Positions 1 to 7,962 of a stretch of 64,000 bases of DNA are shown here, one piece after another. The notes beneath the pieces were generated by a model. The model had not been told where the DNA came from, made no database searches, and saw only the letters and a program-made list of their open reading frames with translations. Origin of the DNA: Chitinophagaceae bacterium (lineage in GTDB: Bacteria; Bacteroidota; Bacteroidia; Chitinophagales; Chitinophagaceae). Within the stretch, counting starts at the first letter, position 1. The number at the start of each line of letters is the position of its first letter. The DNA is taken from NCBI GenBank assembly GCA_016719165.1, contig JADKAJ010000001.1, forward strand, positions 434,001-498,000, in the 5' to 3' direction. Position numbers and translations under genes: made by a program.

Positions 1-1
1 T

Positions 2-340
2 ATTCAGTATTTCTCCACTGTTGTACGCATACGACCAAAAAATGCCGGAGGATGGGAAGCCTTGATACGTTGCCTTTATAAAGCAGATTTTCTTGAGGAG
101 GCTTTATTGCAGGCAGAGGCGGCTTTGCATGTTACCAATGGTAAACCTCTGTTTATTTTTTATAAAGCAGCTGTATTGTTTGCAATGGGTAAGACAAAGG
201 AGGCCTTATTGCAATTGGACTCAGCAATGGTAAATACTCCAAAGCTTTTGAAAAAATTTGTTGAGTTAAATCCTGCAATTCTTCAAAATCAGCAGGTAGT
301 GGATATGCTGGCCAGGTTTAAAAGAAATAAGTCTATCTGA
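2..340 (+). CDS. TPR-like protein, C-terminal part (5' end outside window)
   Basis: The frame is open from the first bases of the window to a TGA stop, so this is the last ~112 residues of a longer protein. The visible part has the alternating small/large residue pattern of tetratricopeptide helices, for example GGWEALIRCLYKADFLEEAL, then KPLFIFYKAAVLFAMGKTKEAL, each ending in an EALLQ-type turn. TPR arrays mediate protein-protein contacts. No catalytic motif or membrane segment is visible, and what the missing N-terminus carries cannot be told. About 100 bp separate it from the following gene. Confidence 0.6.
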   Translation: MQYFSTVVRIRPKNAGGWEALIRCLYKADFLEEALLQAEAALHVTNGKPLFIFYKAAVLFAMGKTKEALLQLDSAMVNTPKLLKKFVELNPAILQNQQVVDMLARFKRNKSI

Positions 341-440
341 TCACCAGAAATTTGTACTGTCCTGAAATCAATATTTCTGTGGTCATTCTTCCCTATTTTT
401 GCGGCCATCGCATTCGTTATTACATTCAAATAATACAACA

Positions 441-1214
441 ATGAATTTCAATTTGTCCCAGATCCCAGATAGAAAACAAAAGCCCCGTCAGTCTGGTCTC
501 ACCATGGTTATGGATAAGGGTTTAAGTATTGAAGAAGCTAAAAATTTTCTGAGTGTTTCACATCCGCATGTTGATATTGTAAAATTGGGATTTGGTACCT
601 CTTTTGTTACACCCAATTTAAGGGAGAAGCTGGAAGTGTACCGGTCATTTAATGTTCCTGTTTATTTCGGAGGAACCTTATTCGAGGCGTTTCTTATACG
701 TAACCAGTTTGATGACTATATAAGTGTTTGCAAGGATTATGGTATCAGCTATATGGAAGTCAGTGATGGTTCCATAACGATTCCCCATGCTGAAAAATGT
801 GGGTATATAGAAAAACTAACAAAGCATGGAACGGTCCTAAGTGAAGTGGGAAGTAAAGATGCCGCTCATATTATCCCGCCATACAAATGGATAGAGCTTA
901 TGAAAGCCGAATTAGAAGCTGGTTCAGCCTATGTGATTGCTGAGGCCCGTGAAGCAGGTAACGTAGGTATCTATCGTGGCAGTGGTGAAGTGAGGGAAGG
1001 GTTGGTACAGGAAATATTAACCCAAATCCCGGCTGAGAAAATTATATGGGAGGCTCCGCAAAAGGCACAACAATTATACTTTATTGAATTAGTGGGTTGC
1101 AATGCCAACCTCGGCAATATTGCTCCGGCAGAAGTGATACCTCTTGAAGCAATGCGGATTGGTCTTCGCGGTGATACATTTAATTTATACCTTGATAAAA
1201 AAGAGACTGCCTGA
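441..1214 (+). CDS. comA: phosphosulfolactate synthase (ComA family)
   Basis: 257 residues. ComA-family enzymes are TIM barrels that add sulfite to phosphoenolpyruvate to give (2R)-phospho-3-sulfolactate, the first step of archaeal coenzyme M synthesis. Visible family-like segments are VKLGFGTSF, PVYFGGTLFEAF, YMEVSDGSI, EAREAGNVGIY and WEAPQKAQQ. I chose the ATG at 441 because the protein then begins MNFNLSQIPDR as I recall for homologues; the longer frame starts with TTG at 399. It overlaps aroE by one base (TGATG), so the two are co-translated. Coenzyme M is not expected in this lineage, so the product more likely feeds sulfolactate or another sulfonate; that role is inference. Confidence 0.82.
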   Translation: MNFNLSQIPDRKQKPRQSGLTMVMDKGLSIEEAKNFLSVSHPHVDIVKLGFGTSFVTPNLREKLEVYRSFNVPVYFGGTLFEAFLIRNQFDDYISVCKDYGISYMEVSDGSITIPHAEKCGYIEKLTKHGTVLSEVGSKDAAHIIPPYKWIELMKAELEAGSAYVIAEAREAGNVGIYRGSGEVREGLVQEILTQIPAEKIIWEAPQKAQQLYFIELVGCNANLGNIAPAEVIPLEAMRIGLRGDTFNLYLDKKETA

Positions 1215-1945
1215 TGAGGCGCTTTGGATTAATCGGGTATCCATTGTCTCATTCTTTCTCAAAGAAATATTTTACAGAAAAGTTTGAGCAGGAAGAAATT
1301 ACTGAATGCCAATATGATCTGTTTCCGCTAAAAACCATAGACGAATTACCTTTTTTGTTACGGGAATACCCTGAGCTGGAAGGTCTGAATGTAACTATAC
1401 CATACAAAAAACAGGTTTTTTCTTTTCTTGACGAGACAAATATCCCCAGAGGGCTGGATGCCTGTAATTGCATCAATATAACCAACGGCAAATTGGTTGG
1501 ATACAATACAGATATTACCGGTTTTGAAAAGAGTTTACGACCATTGTTGCGATCATATCATAAGAAAGCGTTAGTGTTGGGTAACGGAGGCGCTGCAGCC
1601 GCAGTAGTTTTTGTATTACAAAGGCTGGGAATTGACTTCACAATAGTTAGCCGCAAAATACATGAAGGTGCTGCTATTACCTATAAAGAGATTAATGCTG
1701 AAATTATTATAGATAATACTGTCATAATTAATACAACACCTCTTGGAATGTACCCGGATACAGATACCTGCCCGGAAATCCCATACCAATTCATATCAGA
1801 CAGACATTTGCTATATGATTTGGTTTATAACCCCGCAATGACATTATTTCTTCGTAAGGGAGAGGCAAGGGGTGCGGCAGTAAAGACCGGTGAGGAGATG
1901 CTGCTATTACAGGCCGAAGAAAGCTGGAGAATATGGAACAGCTGA
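1214..1945 (+). CDS. aroE: shikimate dehydrogenase
   Basis: 243 residues, slightly short for the family. AroE reduces 3-dehydroshikimate to shikimate with NADPH in the cytoplasm. The N-terminus FGLIGYPLSHSFSKKYF holds the substrate-binding SxS motif, GLNVTIPYKK carries the catalytic lysine, and LVLGNGGAAAAVVFVL is the dinucleotide-binding loop; NTTPLGMYP is also conserved. The gene overlaps comA by one base and its stop lies one base from the convergent thioesterase gene. It is separate from the large aromatic cluster at 53-61 kb, which lacks aroE, so the shikimate pathway is split over at least two loci here. Confidence 0.93.
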   Translation: MRRFGLIGYPLSHSFSKKYFTEKFEQEEITECQYDLFPLKTIDELPFLLREYPELEGLNVTIPYKKQVFSFLDETNIPRGLDACNCINITNGKLVGYNTDITGFEKSLRPLLRSYHKKALVLGNGGAAAAVVFVLQRLGIDFTIVSRKIHEGAAITYKEINAEIIIDNTVIINTTPLGMYPDTDTCPEIPYQFISDRHLLYDLVYNPAMTLFLRKGEARGAAVKTGEEMLLLQAEESWRIWNS

Positions 1946-1946
1946 A

Positions 1947-2378
1947 TTACCTGTTCAGGATTTCCCTTGCTTTATCAGGTACCGGTATGATCTTCTTTTT
2001 GCTGTAATCATAGCAAATCATTCCTGTCTTTGCCACAGCAACCAGCACCTTTTTATCATCGACCAGTTTTTCTAATTTGTAGTAGAGATCGAATCCGATC
2101 TTTGAAACTTCACCGGCTGTTACAAAAACTCTCACCACATCTCCATAAAACAACTCACTTTTAAATTCAATTCCTGCATCCGCCATGATCAATCCAGCAC
2201 CGGCAAAGTTCATTTCAGTGTAATTTGAATTACCGAGAAACTGCATTCTTGCTTCGTGAATAATTGTTAACACAGTGTCATTCCCAACATGGCCCCCGTA
2301 GTTGATATCTGTAATTCGAACCGGAATTTCACATGAAAAAGAAAAAGATACCGGTATATCAATTTTTATTCTTGCCAT
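1947..2378 (-). CDS. acyl-CoA thioesterase, hotdog fold
   Basis: 143 residues with the 4-hydroxybenzoyl-CoA thioesterase type hotdog pattern: VRITDINYGGHVGNDTVLTIIHEARMQFL near the N-terminus contains the conserved D-x-x-GH-V and the helix with the catalytic acidic residue, followed by strands ending FKSELFYGDVVRV. Such enzymes hydrolyse acyl-CoA thioesters; the natural acyl chain cannot be read from sequence. The ATG at 2378 was chosen over a TTG at 2393. It is the last gene of a minus-strand block and is convergent with aroE. Confidence 0.75.
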   Translation of the reverse strand: MARIKIDIPVSFSFSCEIPVRITDINYGGHVGNDTVLTIIHEARMQFLGNSNYTEMNFAGAGLIMADAGIEFKSELFYGDVVRVFVTAGEVSKIGFDLYYKLEKLVDDKKVLVAVAKTGMICYDYSKKKIIPVPDKAREILNR

Positions 2379-2413
2379 TAGATTTGTTTGCAATAAAATT
2401 AGGAAAACAGGAA

Positions 2414-3328
2414 TTATTGGTAATTATTATCCTGTAAGGAATTAATAAGATTTAGGATGTCCATGAAACTTTCGGAAGAGTGACCTAGTGGGGAAGCAAC
2501 GATTTTTTCTCTCCATTTTTTAAGCTGGTCTTTGCATTGCGGGTCATCTGTTTCACCGGAAATACAGCATACTAAGTCGCCCAGCTTTTTTGACATACGT
2601 ATAATATTCCCTTCTGGTGTCATCAATGTTATATAGCGGTCGGTTGGTGAGTTTGCCTGCGGAGCAGTGTCTTCTATATCTAACCCTCTTGTACCGGGAG
2701 TTAAAATGTTGTTCGAAGCAAAATAGAAATTGGAAACTTCTTTTGCTATGCTCCGGGAAGGTATATCAAGCCTGGCATAAGTTTTTTTACTGGCTTCCAG
2801 TGCCGCATCATTCCTGGCTTCATCATTGTCGGCAATAATATTATTAATTAGTTTATGTATCTCATCCTTTGTAGCCGATGCTTCTGTATTATAATTTTCA
2901 GGAATGACAGTTTCTTTCATTACCACTTCCCCTTCACTTTTATTGGATTGTGATAATCGCACAGCGCCAAAAACTACAAAACCAATCACAATGGCTGCTG
3001 CAGCATAACGAAGAGCAGGAAATAATTTTCTTTTTTGATTAGCCCTGGTATCGTCATTAAGTATAAGTAAAGACTCAATTTTATCCCATACTGCCCTAGG
3101 GGGGATTGCCTCTGCATTATATAATTTATTTGATAAAGTTGTTTCGTCCAATTGAGCAGCTATATTGTTCCATGCCATTGCTGGAGGGGCTAACTCGATT
3201 CCGTACATTTTTGCCGATAATTTATTGGTGGTCATAGCCTCGTTCAACTCAGCCTCAATTCCATTCCATACTCCGGCTGGAGGCGTTGCCTCATAGTTAT
3301 ACATCTTATCTCGCAAACTCCTGTTCAT
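2414..3328 (-). CDS. membrane protein with three N-terminal repeats, probable anti-sigma factor
   Basis: 304 residues. One transmembrane segment at about residues 105-123 (RYAAAAIVIGFVVFGAVRL) separates a cytoplasmic N-terminus from a ~180-residue periplasmic part. The N-terminus holds three copies of a motif K(M/L)Y..E..PP..(V/A)W..I...L starting at residues 8, 40 and 68. The gene starts on the last base of the ECF sigma stop codon (TAATG), the usual arrangement of a sigma factor with its anti-sigma factor. Assignment rests on that context and topology; no canonical zinc-binding anti-sigma motif is seen. The periplasmic part has CCISGETDDPQC near its end and no recognisable domain. Confidence 0.6.
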   Translation of the reverse strand: MNRSLRDKMYNYEATPPAGVWNGIEAELNEAMTTNKLSAKMYGIELAPPAMAWNNIAAQLDETTLSNKLYNAEAIPPRAVWDKIESLLILNDDTRANQKRKLFPALRYAAAAIVIGFVVFGAVRLSQSNKSEGEVVMKETVIPENYNTEASATKDEIHKLINNIIADNDEARNDAALEASKKTYARLDIPSRSIAKEVSNFYFASNNILTPGTRGLDIEDTAPQANSPTDRYITLMTPEGNIIRMSKKLGDLVCCISGETDDPQCKDQLKKWREKIVASPLGHSSESFMDILNLINSLQDNNYQ

Positions 3329-3903
3329 TACTTTGTACTTATGCCTCTTTGTGTATCAATATATGTTCTAACCATATCCTGCAATATCACTTTGGCCCTT
3401 GACAGTTGTGATTTACTGGTTCCTTCACTGATGCCAAGCATTTCGGCTATTTCTTTGTGTGTGTATCCTTCCACCACATACATATTAAAAACTGTACGAT
3501 ACCCGGGAGATAGTTTCTGGATCAATGCCATGATGTCTTTTGCCCCCAGTTCATCCAGTACAGATGTATATTTTCCTTCAATTATATTTTCTTCTTTTTC
3601 TGTAACCGGCATCAGGTAGCGCTTGCGGCGAAAATGTTCGATTGCAGTGTTCACAAAAATGCGGCGAACCCAACCTTCAAAGGAACCCTCCCTCCGGAAA
3701 CTGTCCAGTTTTTTAAAGACCTTAATAAATCCTTCCTGTAATATATCTTCGGCTTCTTCGGCGTTGCCCGCATAACGCAGGCAAACCGCATACATCCGGG
3801 GAGAGAAACGGCGATACATTTCTTCCTGCATTCGCCGGTTGTCTTCCATGCATCCATTAATAAGGTCGTTTTCGGAGATATTTTGGTTGCGTTCAGGTGT
3901 CAA
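3328..3903 (-). CDS. ECF RNA polymerase sigma factor
   Basis: 191 residues. Region 2 is visible as EEMYRRFSPRMYAVCLRYAG followed by AEDILQEGFIKVFKKLDSFR and the -10 recognition segment FEGWVRRIFVNTAIEHFRRK. Region 4 is the HTH GYTHKEIAEMLGISEGTSKSQLSRAK. No Shine-Dalgarno or upstream ATG is available, so translation probably starts at TTG 3903 (keeping the conserved SENDLINGC segment); an internal ATG at 3849 would remove it. It is translationally coupled to the anti-sigma gene downstream and follows rdgB by 14 bases. The regulon is unknown. Confidence 0.88.
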   Translation of the reverse strand: MTPERNQNISENDLINGCMEDNRRMQEEMYRRFSPRMYAVCLRYAGNAEEAEDILQEGFIKVFKKLDSFRREGSFEGWVRRIFVNTAIEHFRRKRYLMPVTEKEENIIEGKYTSVLDELGAKDIMALIQKLSPGYRTVFNMYVVEGYTHKEIAEMLGISEGTSKSQLSRAKVILQDMVRTYIDTQRGISTK

Positions 3904-3917
3904 AATCAGTGGTTTGT

Positions 3918-4493
3918 TTATATAGTATTCAAAAATGCTACCAATTTTTCGGTAGCTTTCTTTCGATGGCTGAATCGGTTCTTTTCTACTATGTCCATTT
4001 CTGCAAAAGTTTTATCGGAACCTGTCGGAATAAATACCGGATCATAGCCAAAGCCCTGCAGCCCCCTTTTTTTCTCAATTATCCGGCCCTCACAAATACC
4101 TTCAAATAAAGTTTCAGTTCCATCAATTAACAATGATATAACGGTTCTGAACCTGGCGGTACGATCTGATTTACCCGACAAATTACTTAAAAGCTTTTCA
4201 ATATTGGCATCAAAAGACCGGCCTTCTCCGGCATACCGGGCACTTTTAACTCCGGGTTCTCCATTCAGCTCATTCACTTCCAGACCAGTGTCTTCGCTGA
4301 AACAATTGGTAGCTGTTATATCAAAAATGGTTTTCGATTTACCGGAGGCATTTTCTTCCAGTGTTTTATACGGTTCTGGAATGTCAATGTTTATTCCTGC
4401 TTCTTTAAGCGTAATTATTTCAATTTTTTTGCCCAGTACTGAACGGATCTCATCTATTTTGTGCTGATTATTGGTTGCAAAGATCAACTTCAT
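3918..4493 (-). CDS. rdgB: non-canonical purine NTP pyrophosphatase (HAM1/RdgB)
   Basis: 191 residues, full length. RdgB hydrolyses dITP, dXTP and ITP to the monophosphates, keeping deaminated purines out of DNA. Hallmarks: N-terminal KLIFATNNQHKIDEI, central CFSEDTGLEVNELNGEPGVKSARYAG with the SEDTGLEV metal site, QGFGYDPVFIP, and the C-terminal FAEMDIVEKNRFSHRKKA with the SHR motif. ATG 4493 was chosen because the protein then starts at the first conserved strand; the longer frame adds an unconserved 16 residues. It is 14 bases downstream of the psi-like gene and upstream of the ECF sigma factor, all on the minus strand. Confidence 0.95.
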   Translation of the reverse strand: MKLIFATNNQHKIDEIRSVLGKKIEIITLKEAGINIDIPEPYKTLEENASGKSKTIFDITATNCFSEDTGLEVNELNGEPGVKSARYAGEGRSFDANIEKLLSNLSGKSDRTARFRTVISLLIDGTETLFEGICEGRIIEKKRGLQGFGYDPVFIPTGSDKTFAEMDIVEKNRFSHRKKATEKLVAFLNTI

Positions 4494-4507
4494 AACAATA
4501 CATAGTT

Positions 4508-5053
4508 TTAGATATTGAAAATCTGTTTGAGACAAATCCAAAGTTTACTTTTCAGGAGTTTGTCATTTTCCAGCTCATTCAGAGAAGGAGAAAAAAGAAA
4601 TGTAATGCCTGTAAATTTTTGTTGTTGGAAATGGGGGAAATTCATTGGCAGGCCAAAATCAACAGGCTCCACCCCAAAAAGGAATACATTTTTACTTTTG
4701 AAATAACTGACGAGATCTTTATAGGTAGTGCCCGGATGATTGCCCAGGTTAAAGATAGCTACATCACTAATATTCAACTTGCAGGCGGCCAGGATACCGG
4801 TAAGAAAAATCAGCTCATTATCCGGAAGATAAATAACATCCGTTTTGTTTACAATAACCATAATATGTTTCAGATTATTGCCCAATGATTTCCAGCTTTT
4901 TACTTCAATTTCTGTATTAGCTGGTCGAATTTCCTGTTTTGGTAGGGTTGCAGGAGCTTCCTTTTTTGTGAGATTTTCTTCCCTTTCAACAAGGGAAGAT
5001 TTATACAAATCAGCTATAACTGTGGCAGGTAATTTTATATGATTTAAATCCAT
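4508..5053 (-). CDS. unknown protein resembling DNA polymerase III psi (HolD)
   Basis: 181 residues; I do not recognise a named family with certainty. After a low-complexity linker (residues ~25-50) the C-terminal two thirds show the layout of a small alpha/beta protein: HIMVIVNKTDVIYLPDNELIFLTGIL, DVAIFNLGNHP, NVFLFGVEP, then TFLFSPSLNELENDKLLKSKLW. The order central strand, helix, strand, short G-containing strand, S-L-x-E-L, K-x-x-LW resembles E. coli HolD (LVMVANDLPAL ... ALWQQI). The ATG at 5053 was chosen over a TTG at 5113. It lies immediately upstream of rdgB on the same strand, which fits a DNA-replication setting but is not proof. Confidence 0.4.
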   Translation of the reverse strand: MDLNHIKLPATVIADLYKSSLVEREENLTKKEAPATLPKQEIRPANTEIEVKSWKSLGNNLKHIMVIVNKTDVIYLPDNELIFLTGILAACKLNISDVAIFNLGNHPGTTYKDLVSYFKSKNVFLFGVEPVDFGLPMNFPHFQQQKFTGITFLFSPSLNELENDKLLKSKLWICLKQIFNI

Positions 5054-5125
5054 GAGATTATTGATAATTGTACTAATAGGTGTTAGTTTTTTTTCGTTTC
5101 TTTGGCCTTTCAAAAATAAAGTTTT

Positions 5126-6190
5126 ATGGTAGCAGCTATGGATATTGCAATCACAAAAGCAGAAAGGAGCAAATTACAGGATTTGAATCTTGATAATCTT
5201 CCTTTTGGAAAATATTTTACCGACCACATGCTGGAGGCAGATTTTGAAAATGGTGAGTGGAAAAATGCGGAAATTAAGCCCTATCAGCCCTTATTACTAA
5301 GTCCTTCAACAGCCGCTTTACATTATGGGCAGGCTATTTTTGAGGGCATTAAAGCTTACAAAGACAAGGAAGGTAATGCATACATATTCCGTCCGCATGA
5401 TAATTTTAAGCGGTTTAATATATCTGCAGACCGAATGCAGATGCCGGCTGTACCCGAAGAATTATTTATGGAAGGGATGCTTCAGTTAGTAGGGCTGGAT
5501 AAAAACTGGATACCTTCTAAAGAGGATCATTCATTATATATCCGTCCGTTCATGTTTTCATCTGACGAATTGATTGGGGTACGTCCTTCAGATAATTACA
5601 AGTTTTTGATAATTATGAGCCCATCCGGACCATACTATAGTGCGCCGATGCGTATCTATGTGGAAGAGAAATATGTAAGGGCAGTTACCGGTGGTGTGGG
5701 TTTTGCAAAAGCGGCAGGTAATTATGGTGCTGCTATGTATGCCACTGCTGAAGCTAAAAAGAAGGGGTATGACCAGGTATTGTGGATGGATCCTTTTGAA
5801 CATAAATATGTACAGGAGTGTGGTACAATGAATGTTTTTTTCATCATTGGTAACACCGCTATTACACCAGGACTTGAACAGGGAACTATCCTGGGTGGAG
5901 TGACAAGACAAAGTGTTATAACCTTATTACAGGAACTGGGGCTCAAAGTGGAGGAAAGGCAGTTAAGTATTGATGAAATAATTGCGGCATATAAAGCCGG
6001 GGAATTAAAAGAAGTATTTGGTACTGGCACAGCAGCCACCATATCTCCGATTAAAGAACTGGGTTACAAAGATTTTTCTATGAAGTTTGATGTGGATAGC
6101 TGGAAAACGGCTCCGGCAATAAAAAAATGGCTCACTGATATCCGCGAAGGAAGAGCTGAAGATAAACTTGGCTGGATGCAGCCTGTATAA
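5126..6190 (+). CDS. ilvE: branched-chain amino acid aminotransferase
   Basis: 354 residues, PLP fold type IV, the longer eukaryote-like BCAT2 form. It transaminates Leu, Ile and Val with 2-oxoglutarate. Key features: LHYGQAIFEGIKAYK with the conserved EG(I/M)KAY, the PLP lysine at about residue 195 in GVGFAKAAGNYGAAM, LWMDPFEHKYVQECGTMNVFF, and GTGTAATISPI near the C-terminus. A second ATG four codons in (5138) is possible. The gene is divergent from the psi-like gene and ends in a good intrinsic terminator, so it is probably monocistronic. Confidence 0.95.
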   Translation: MVAAMDIAITKAERSKLQDLNLDNLPFGKYFTDHMLEADFENGEWKNAEIKPYQPLLLSPSTAALHYGQAIFEGIKAYKDKEGNAYIFRPHDNFKRFNISADRMQMPAVPEELFMEGMLQLVGLDKNWIPSKEDHSLYIRPFMFSSDELIGVRPSDNYKFLIIMSPSGPYYSAPMRIYVEEKYVRAVTGGVGFAKAAGNYGAAMYATAEAKKKGYDQVLWMDPFEHKYVQECGTMNVFFIIGNTAITPGLEQGTILGGVTRQSVITLLQELGLKVEERQLSIDEIIAAYKAGELKEVFGTGTAATISPIKELGYKDFSMKFDVDSWKTAPAIKKWLTDIREGRAEDKLGWMQPV

Positions 6191-6219
6191 ACACTGATTT
6201 ATAATGGATTGTGAAACGG

Positions 6220-6254
6220 AAATAGCCTCAATTCTTAAATTGGGGCTATTTTAT
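6220..6254 (+). terminator. intrinsic terminator after ilvE
   Basis: Inverted repeat AATAGCCTCAATT / AATTGGGGCTATT (one mismatch) with a short loop, followed by TTTA. It lies 30 bp after the ilvE stop. Confidence 0.7.
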
Positions 6255-6294
6255 CCCCAAAAGGTTCAAAACCAGAAAAATCAGTCGTCATTTT

Positions 6295-6326
6295 TTTGGA
6301 GATTAAGACGCCTGCCTTTACCTTTG
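6295..6326 (+). promoter_or_regulatory. Bacteroidota-type promoter of rpsL-rpsG
   Basis: TTTG at 6295-6298, a 20-base spacer, then TACCTTTG at 6319-6326. This matches the known Bacteroidota -33 TTTG / -7 TAnnTTTG consensus. The start site should fall about five bases further on, giving a leader of about 20 nt before the rpsL ATG. The 15-mer starting at 6318 recurs exactly in the promoter of the initiator tRNA gene at 26823. Confidence 0.85.
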
Positions 6327-6350
6327 CCCTCCCAAAAATAAGGGTCAAGA

Positions 6351-6731
6351 ATGCCTACAATTCAACAATTAGTAAGAAAAGGAAGAGAAATTATCAGGGC
6401 TAAGAGCAAATCAAGGGCACTGGATCAGTGTCCGCAGCGCCGTGGTGTATGTACAAGGGTATATACAACTACACCTAAAAAGCCAAACTCCGCTTTGCGT
6501 AAAGTAGCGAAGGTTCGTTTAACCAACAAAATCGAGGTTATTGCATACATTCCCGGAGAAGGTCATAACCTGCAGGAGCACTCTATCGTTCTTATCCGTG
6601 GCGGAAGGGTAAAAGATTTACCGGGTGTTCGTTATCATATTGTTCGTGGTTCACTGGATACTGCCGGTGTAAAAGACCGTAAGCAAAGCCGTTCTAAATA
6701 CGGTACCAAGAAAGAAAAGGCTAAAAAATAA
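6351..6731 (+). CDS. rpsL: 30S ribosomal protein S12
   Basis: 126 residues. S12 sits at the decoding centre of the small subunit. The sequence has the conserved TTPKKPNSALRKVAKVRL and GGRVKDLPGVRYHIVRG segments; the lysines changed in streptomycin-resistant mutants (in PKKPNS and RVKDLP) are the wild-type residues. The C-terminal tail is lysine-rich. It is followed 27 bp later by rpsG under one promoter. Confidence 0.99.
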   Translation: MPTIQQLVRKGREIIRAKSKSRALDQCPQRRGVCTRVYTTTPKKPNSALRKVAKVRLTNKIEVIAYIPGEGHNLQEHSIVLIRGGRVKDLPGVRYHIVRGSLDTAGVKDRKQSRSKYGTKKEKAKK

Positions 6732-6758
6732 TTTTAATAAGTAATTCAAGAATAAGTC

Positions 6759-7226
6759 ATGCGGAAAGCACAAGCAAAGAAACTCCCTTTAGCACCAGAC
6801 CCCAGGTTTAATGATAAACTTGTTACCCGTTTCGTGAATAACCTGATGTGGGAAGGAAAGAAAAGCGGAGCCTTTATTATTTTTTATGATGCGCTGGACA
6901 AAGTAGCAAAACAAACCAACGAAGATGGATATGAAGTTTGGAAGAAAGCTTTGGCTAATGTATCGCCTGCAGTGGAAGTTCGCAGCCGCCGTATAGGTGG
7001 GGCAACTTTCCAGATCCCTTCTGAGGTTCGTCCTGACAGAAAGATTTCTTTAAGTATCAAATGGCTGATCCGTTATAGTCGCGACAGGAATGGCCGCAGC
7101 ATGGCCGATAAATTAGCCGGCGAGATCGTTGCTGCCAGTAAAGGTGAAGGCGCAGCATTCAAAAAGAAAGAAGATACCCATCGTATGGCTGAAGCCAACA
7201 AGGCTTTTGCTCACTTCAGGGTTTAA
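6759..7226 (+). CDS. rpsG: 30S ribosomal protein S7
   Basis: 155 residues, full length. S7 nucleates assembly of the 30S head and contacts tRNA in the E site. MRKAQAKKLPLAPDPRFND, the VKPAVEVRSRRIGGATFQIP-like segment (here VSPAVEVRSRRIGG) and SMADKLAGEIVAASKGEG are typical. It is the second gene of a two-gene operon ended by a terminator. The fusA gene that normally follows in the str operon is absent; the next gene points the other way. Confidence 0.99.
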   Translation: MRKAQAKKLPLAPDPRFNDKLVTRFVNNLMWEGKKSGAFIIFYDALDKVAKQTNEDGYEVWKKALANVSPAVEVRSRRIGGATFQIPSEVRPDRKISLSIKWLIRYSRDRNGRSMADKLAGEIVAASKGEGAAFKKKEDTHRMAEANKAFAHFRV

Positions 7227-7248
7227 AAGATACAACACAATTGCACTG

Positions 7249-7283
7249 AACCATTCGTCATTACGGCGGATGGTTTTTTATTT
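7249..7283 (+). terminator. intrinsic terminator after rpsG
   Basis: AACCATTCG (7249) pairs with CGGATGGTT (one G-U pair), loop of nine bases, then a run of T. It ends the rpsL-rpsG transcript. Confidence 0.75.
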
Positions 7284-7310
7284 TGGGAGGAATCTTAGAC
7301 CGCGGAGACC

Positions 7311-7811
7311 TTACACATCAGTTTCTCTGAATGATAGTTCAAGGCTCATGATCCTGGTTTCAACTTTCCTGCAGGTAACTCCTGCCTTATCCAGCATGAT
7401 CCTGGAAGCTTTGAAAATATCATCCTGCTCATACTTGTCAGACAGGTAAATGACTTCTGTTATCCCGGATTGAATAATTGCTTTGGAGCATTCGTTGCAA
7501 GGGAACAGGGCCGTATATATTTTGCAACCCTGCAGGTCCATTCCTATATTGTTTAAGATAGCATTTAGCTCAGCATGGCAGATATAGGGATATTTGGTAT
7601 CGAGGAATTCACCTTTTTTATCCCATGAAAATTCATCATCACTGCAGCCAATGGGCAGTCCGTTATAACCGGCACCGACGATCTTATTTTTTTGATTAAC
7701 AATACAGGCTCCAACCTGTGTGCTGGGATCTTTGCTTCTTTTGGCTGATAATAAAGCCACCCCCATAAAATATTCGTCCCAGGAAATATAGTCTTGTCTT
7801 TTTTTCATCAT
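7311..7811 (-). CDS. dCMP/cytidine deaminase family protein, probable dCMP deaminase
   Basis: 166 residues. dCMP deaminase converts dCMP to dUMP for thymidylate synthesis. The zinc site is visible as CHAELNAI (His and catalytic Glu) and PCNECSKAI; the N-terminal DPSTQVGACIVNQKNKIVGAGYNGLP is the dCMP deaminase/ComEB signature. Start at ATG 7811 (or 7808); the longer frame adds a 29-residue unconserved tail. It is convergent with rpsG. Confidence 0.88.
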   Translation of the reverse strand: MMKKRQDYISWDEYFMGVALLSAKRSKDPSTQVGACIVNQKNKIVGAGYNGLPIGCSDDEFSWDKKGEFLDTKYPYICHAELNAILNNIGMDLQGCKIYTALFPCNECSKAIIQSGITEVIYLSDKYEQDDIFKASRIMLDKAGVTCRKVETRIMSLELSFRETDV

Positions 7812-7912
7812 GAAAAATTTATTGAATGTTTCTAGGCAAACGAATTTATGTATTTGGCGAAGATTATAGAGCTGTACTGTTGTTCTGCAAAGTTTCAAAT
7901 ACGATTAACCGT

Positions 7913-7944
7913 GTAAAAAAATAACCCGGCTTATTGGCCGGGTT
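7913..7944 (-). terminator. intrinsic terminator of icd
   Basis: AACCCGGC and GCCGGGTT (7923-7944, loop of six) form a perfect 8-bp stem; on the minus strand it is followed by a run of T. It lies 19 bp beyond the icd stop. Confidence 0.85.
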
Positions 7945-7962
7945 GTAGTCTTAAGAAACTCC

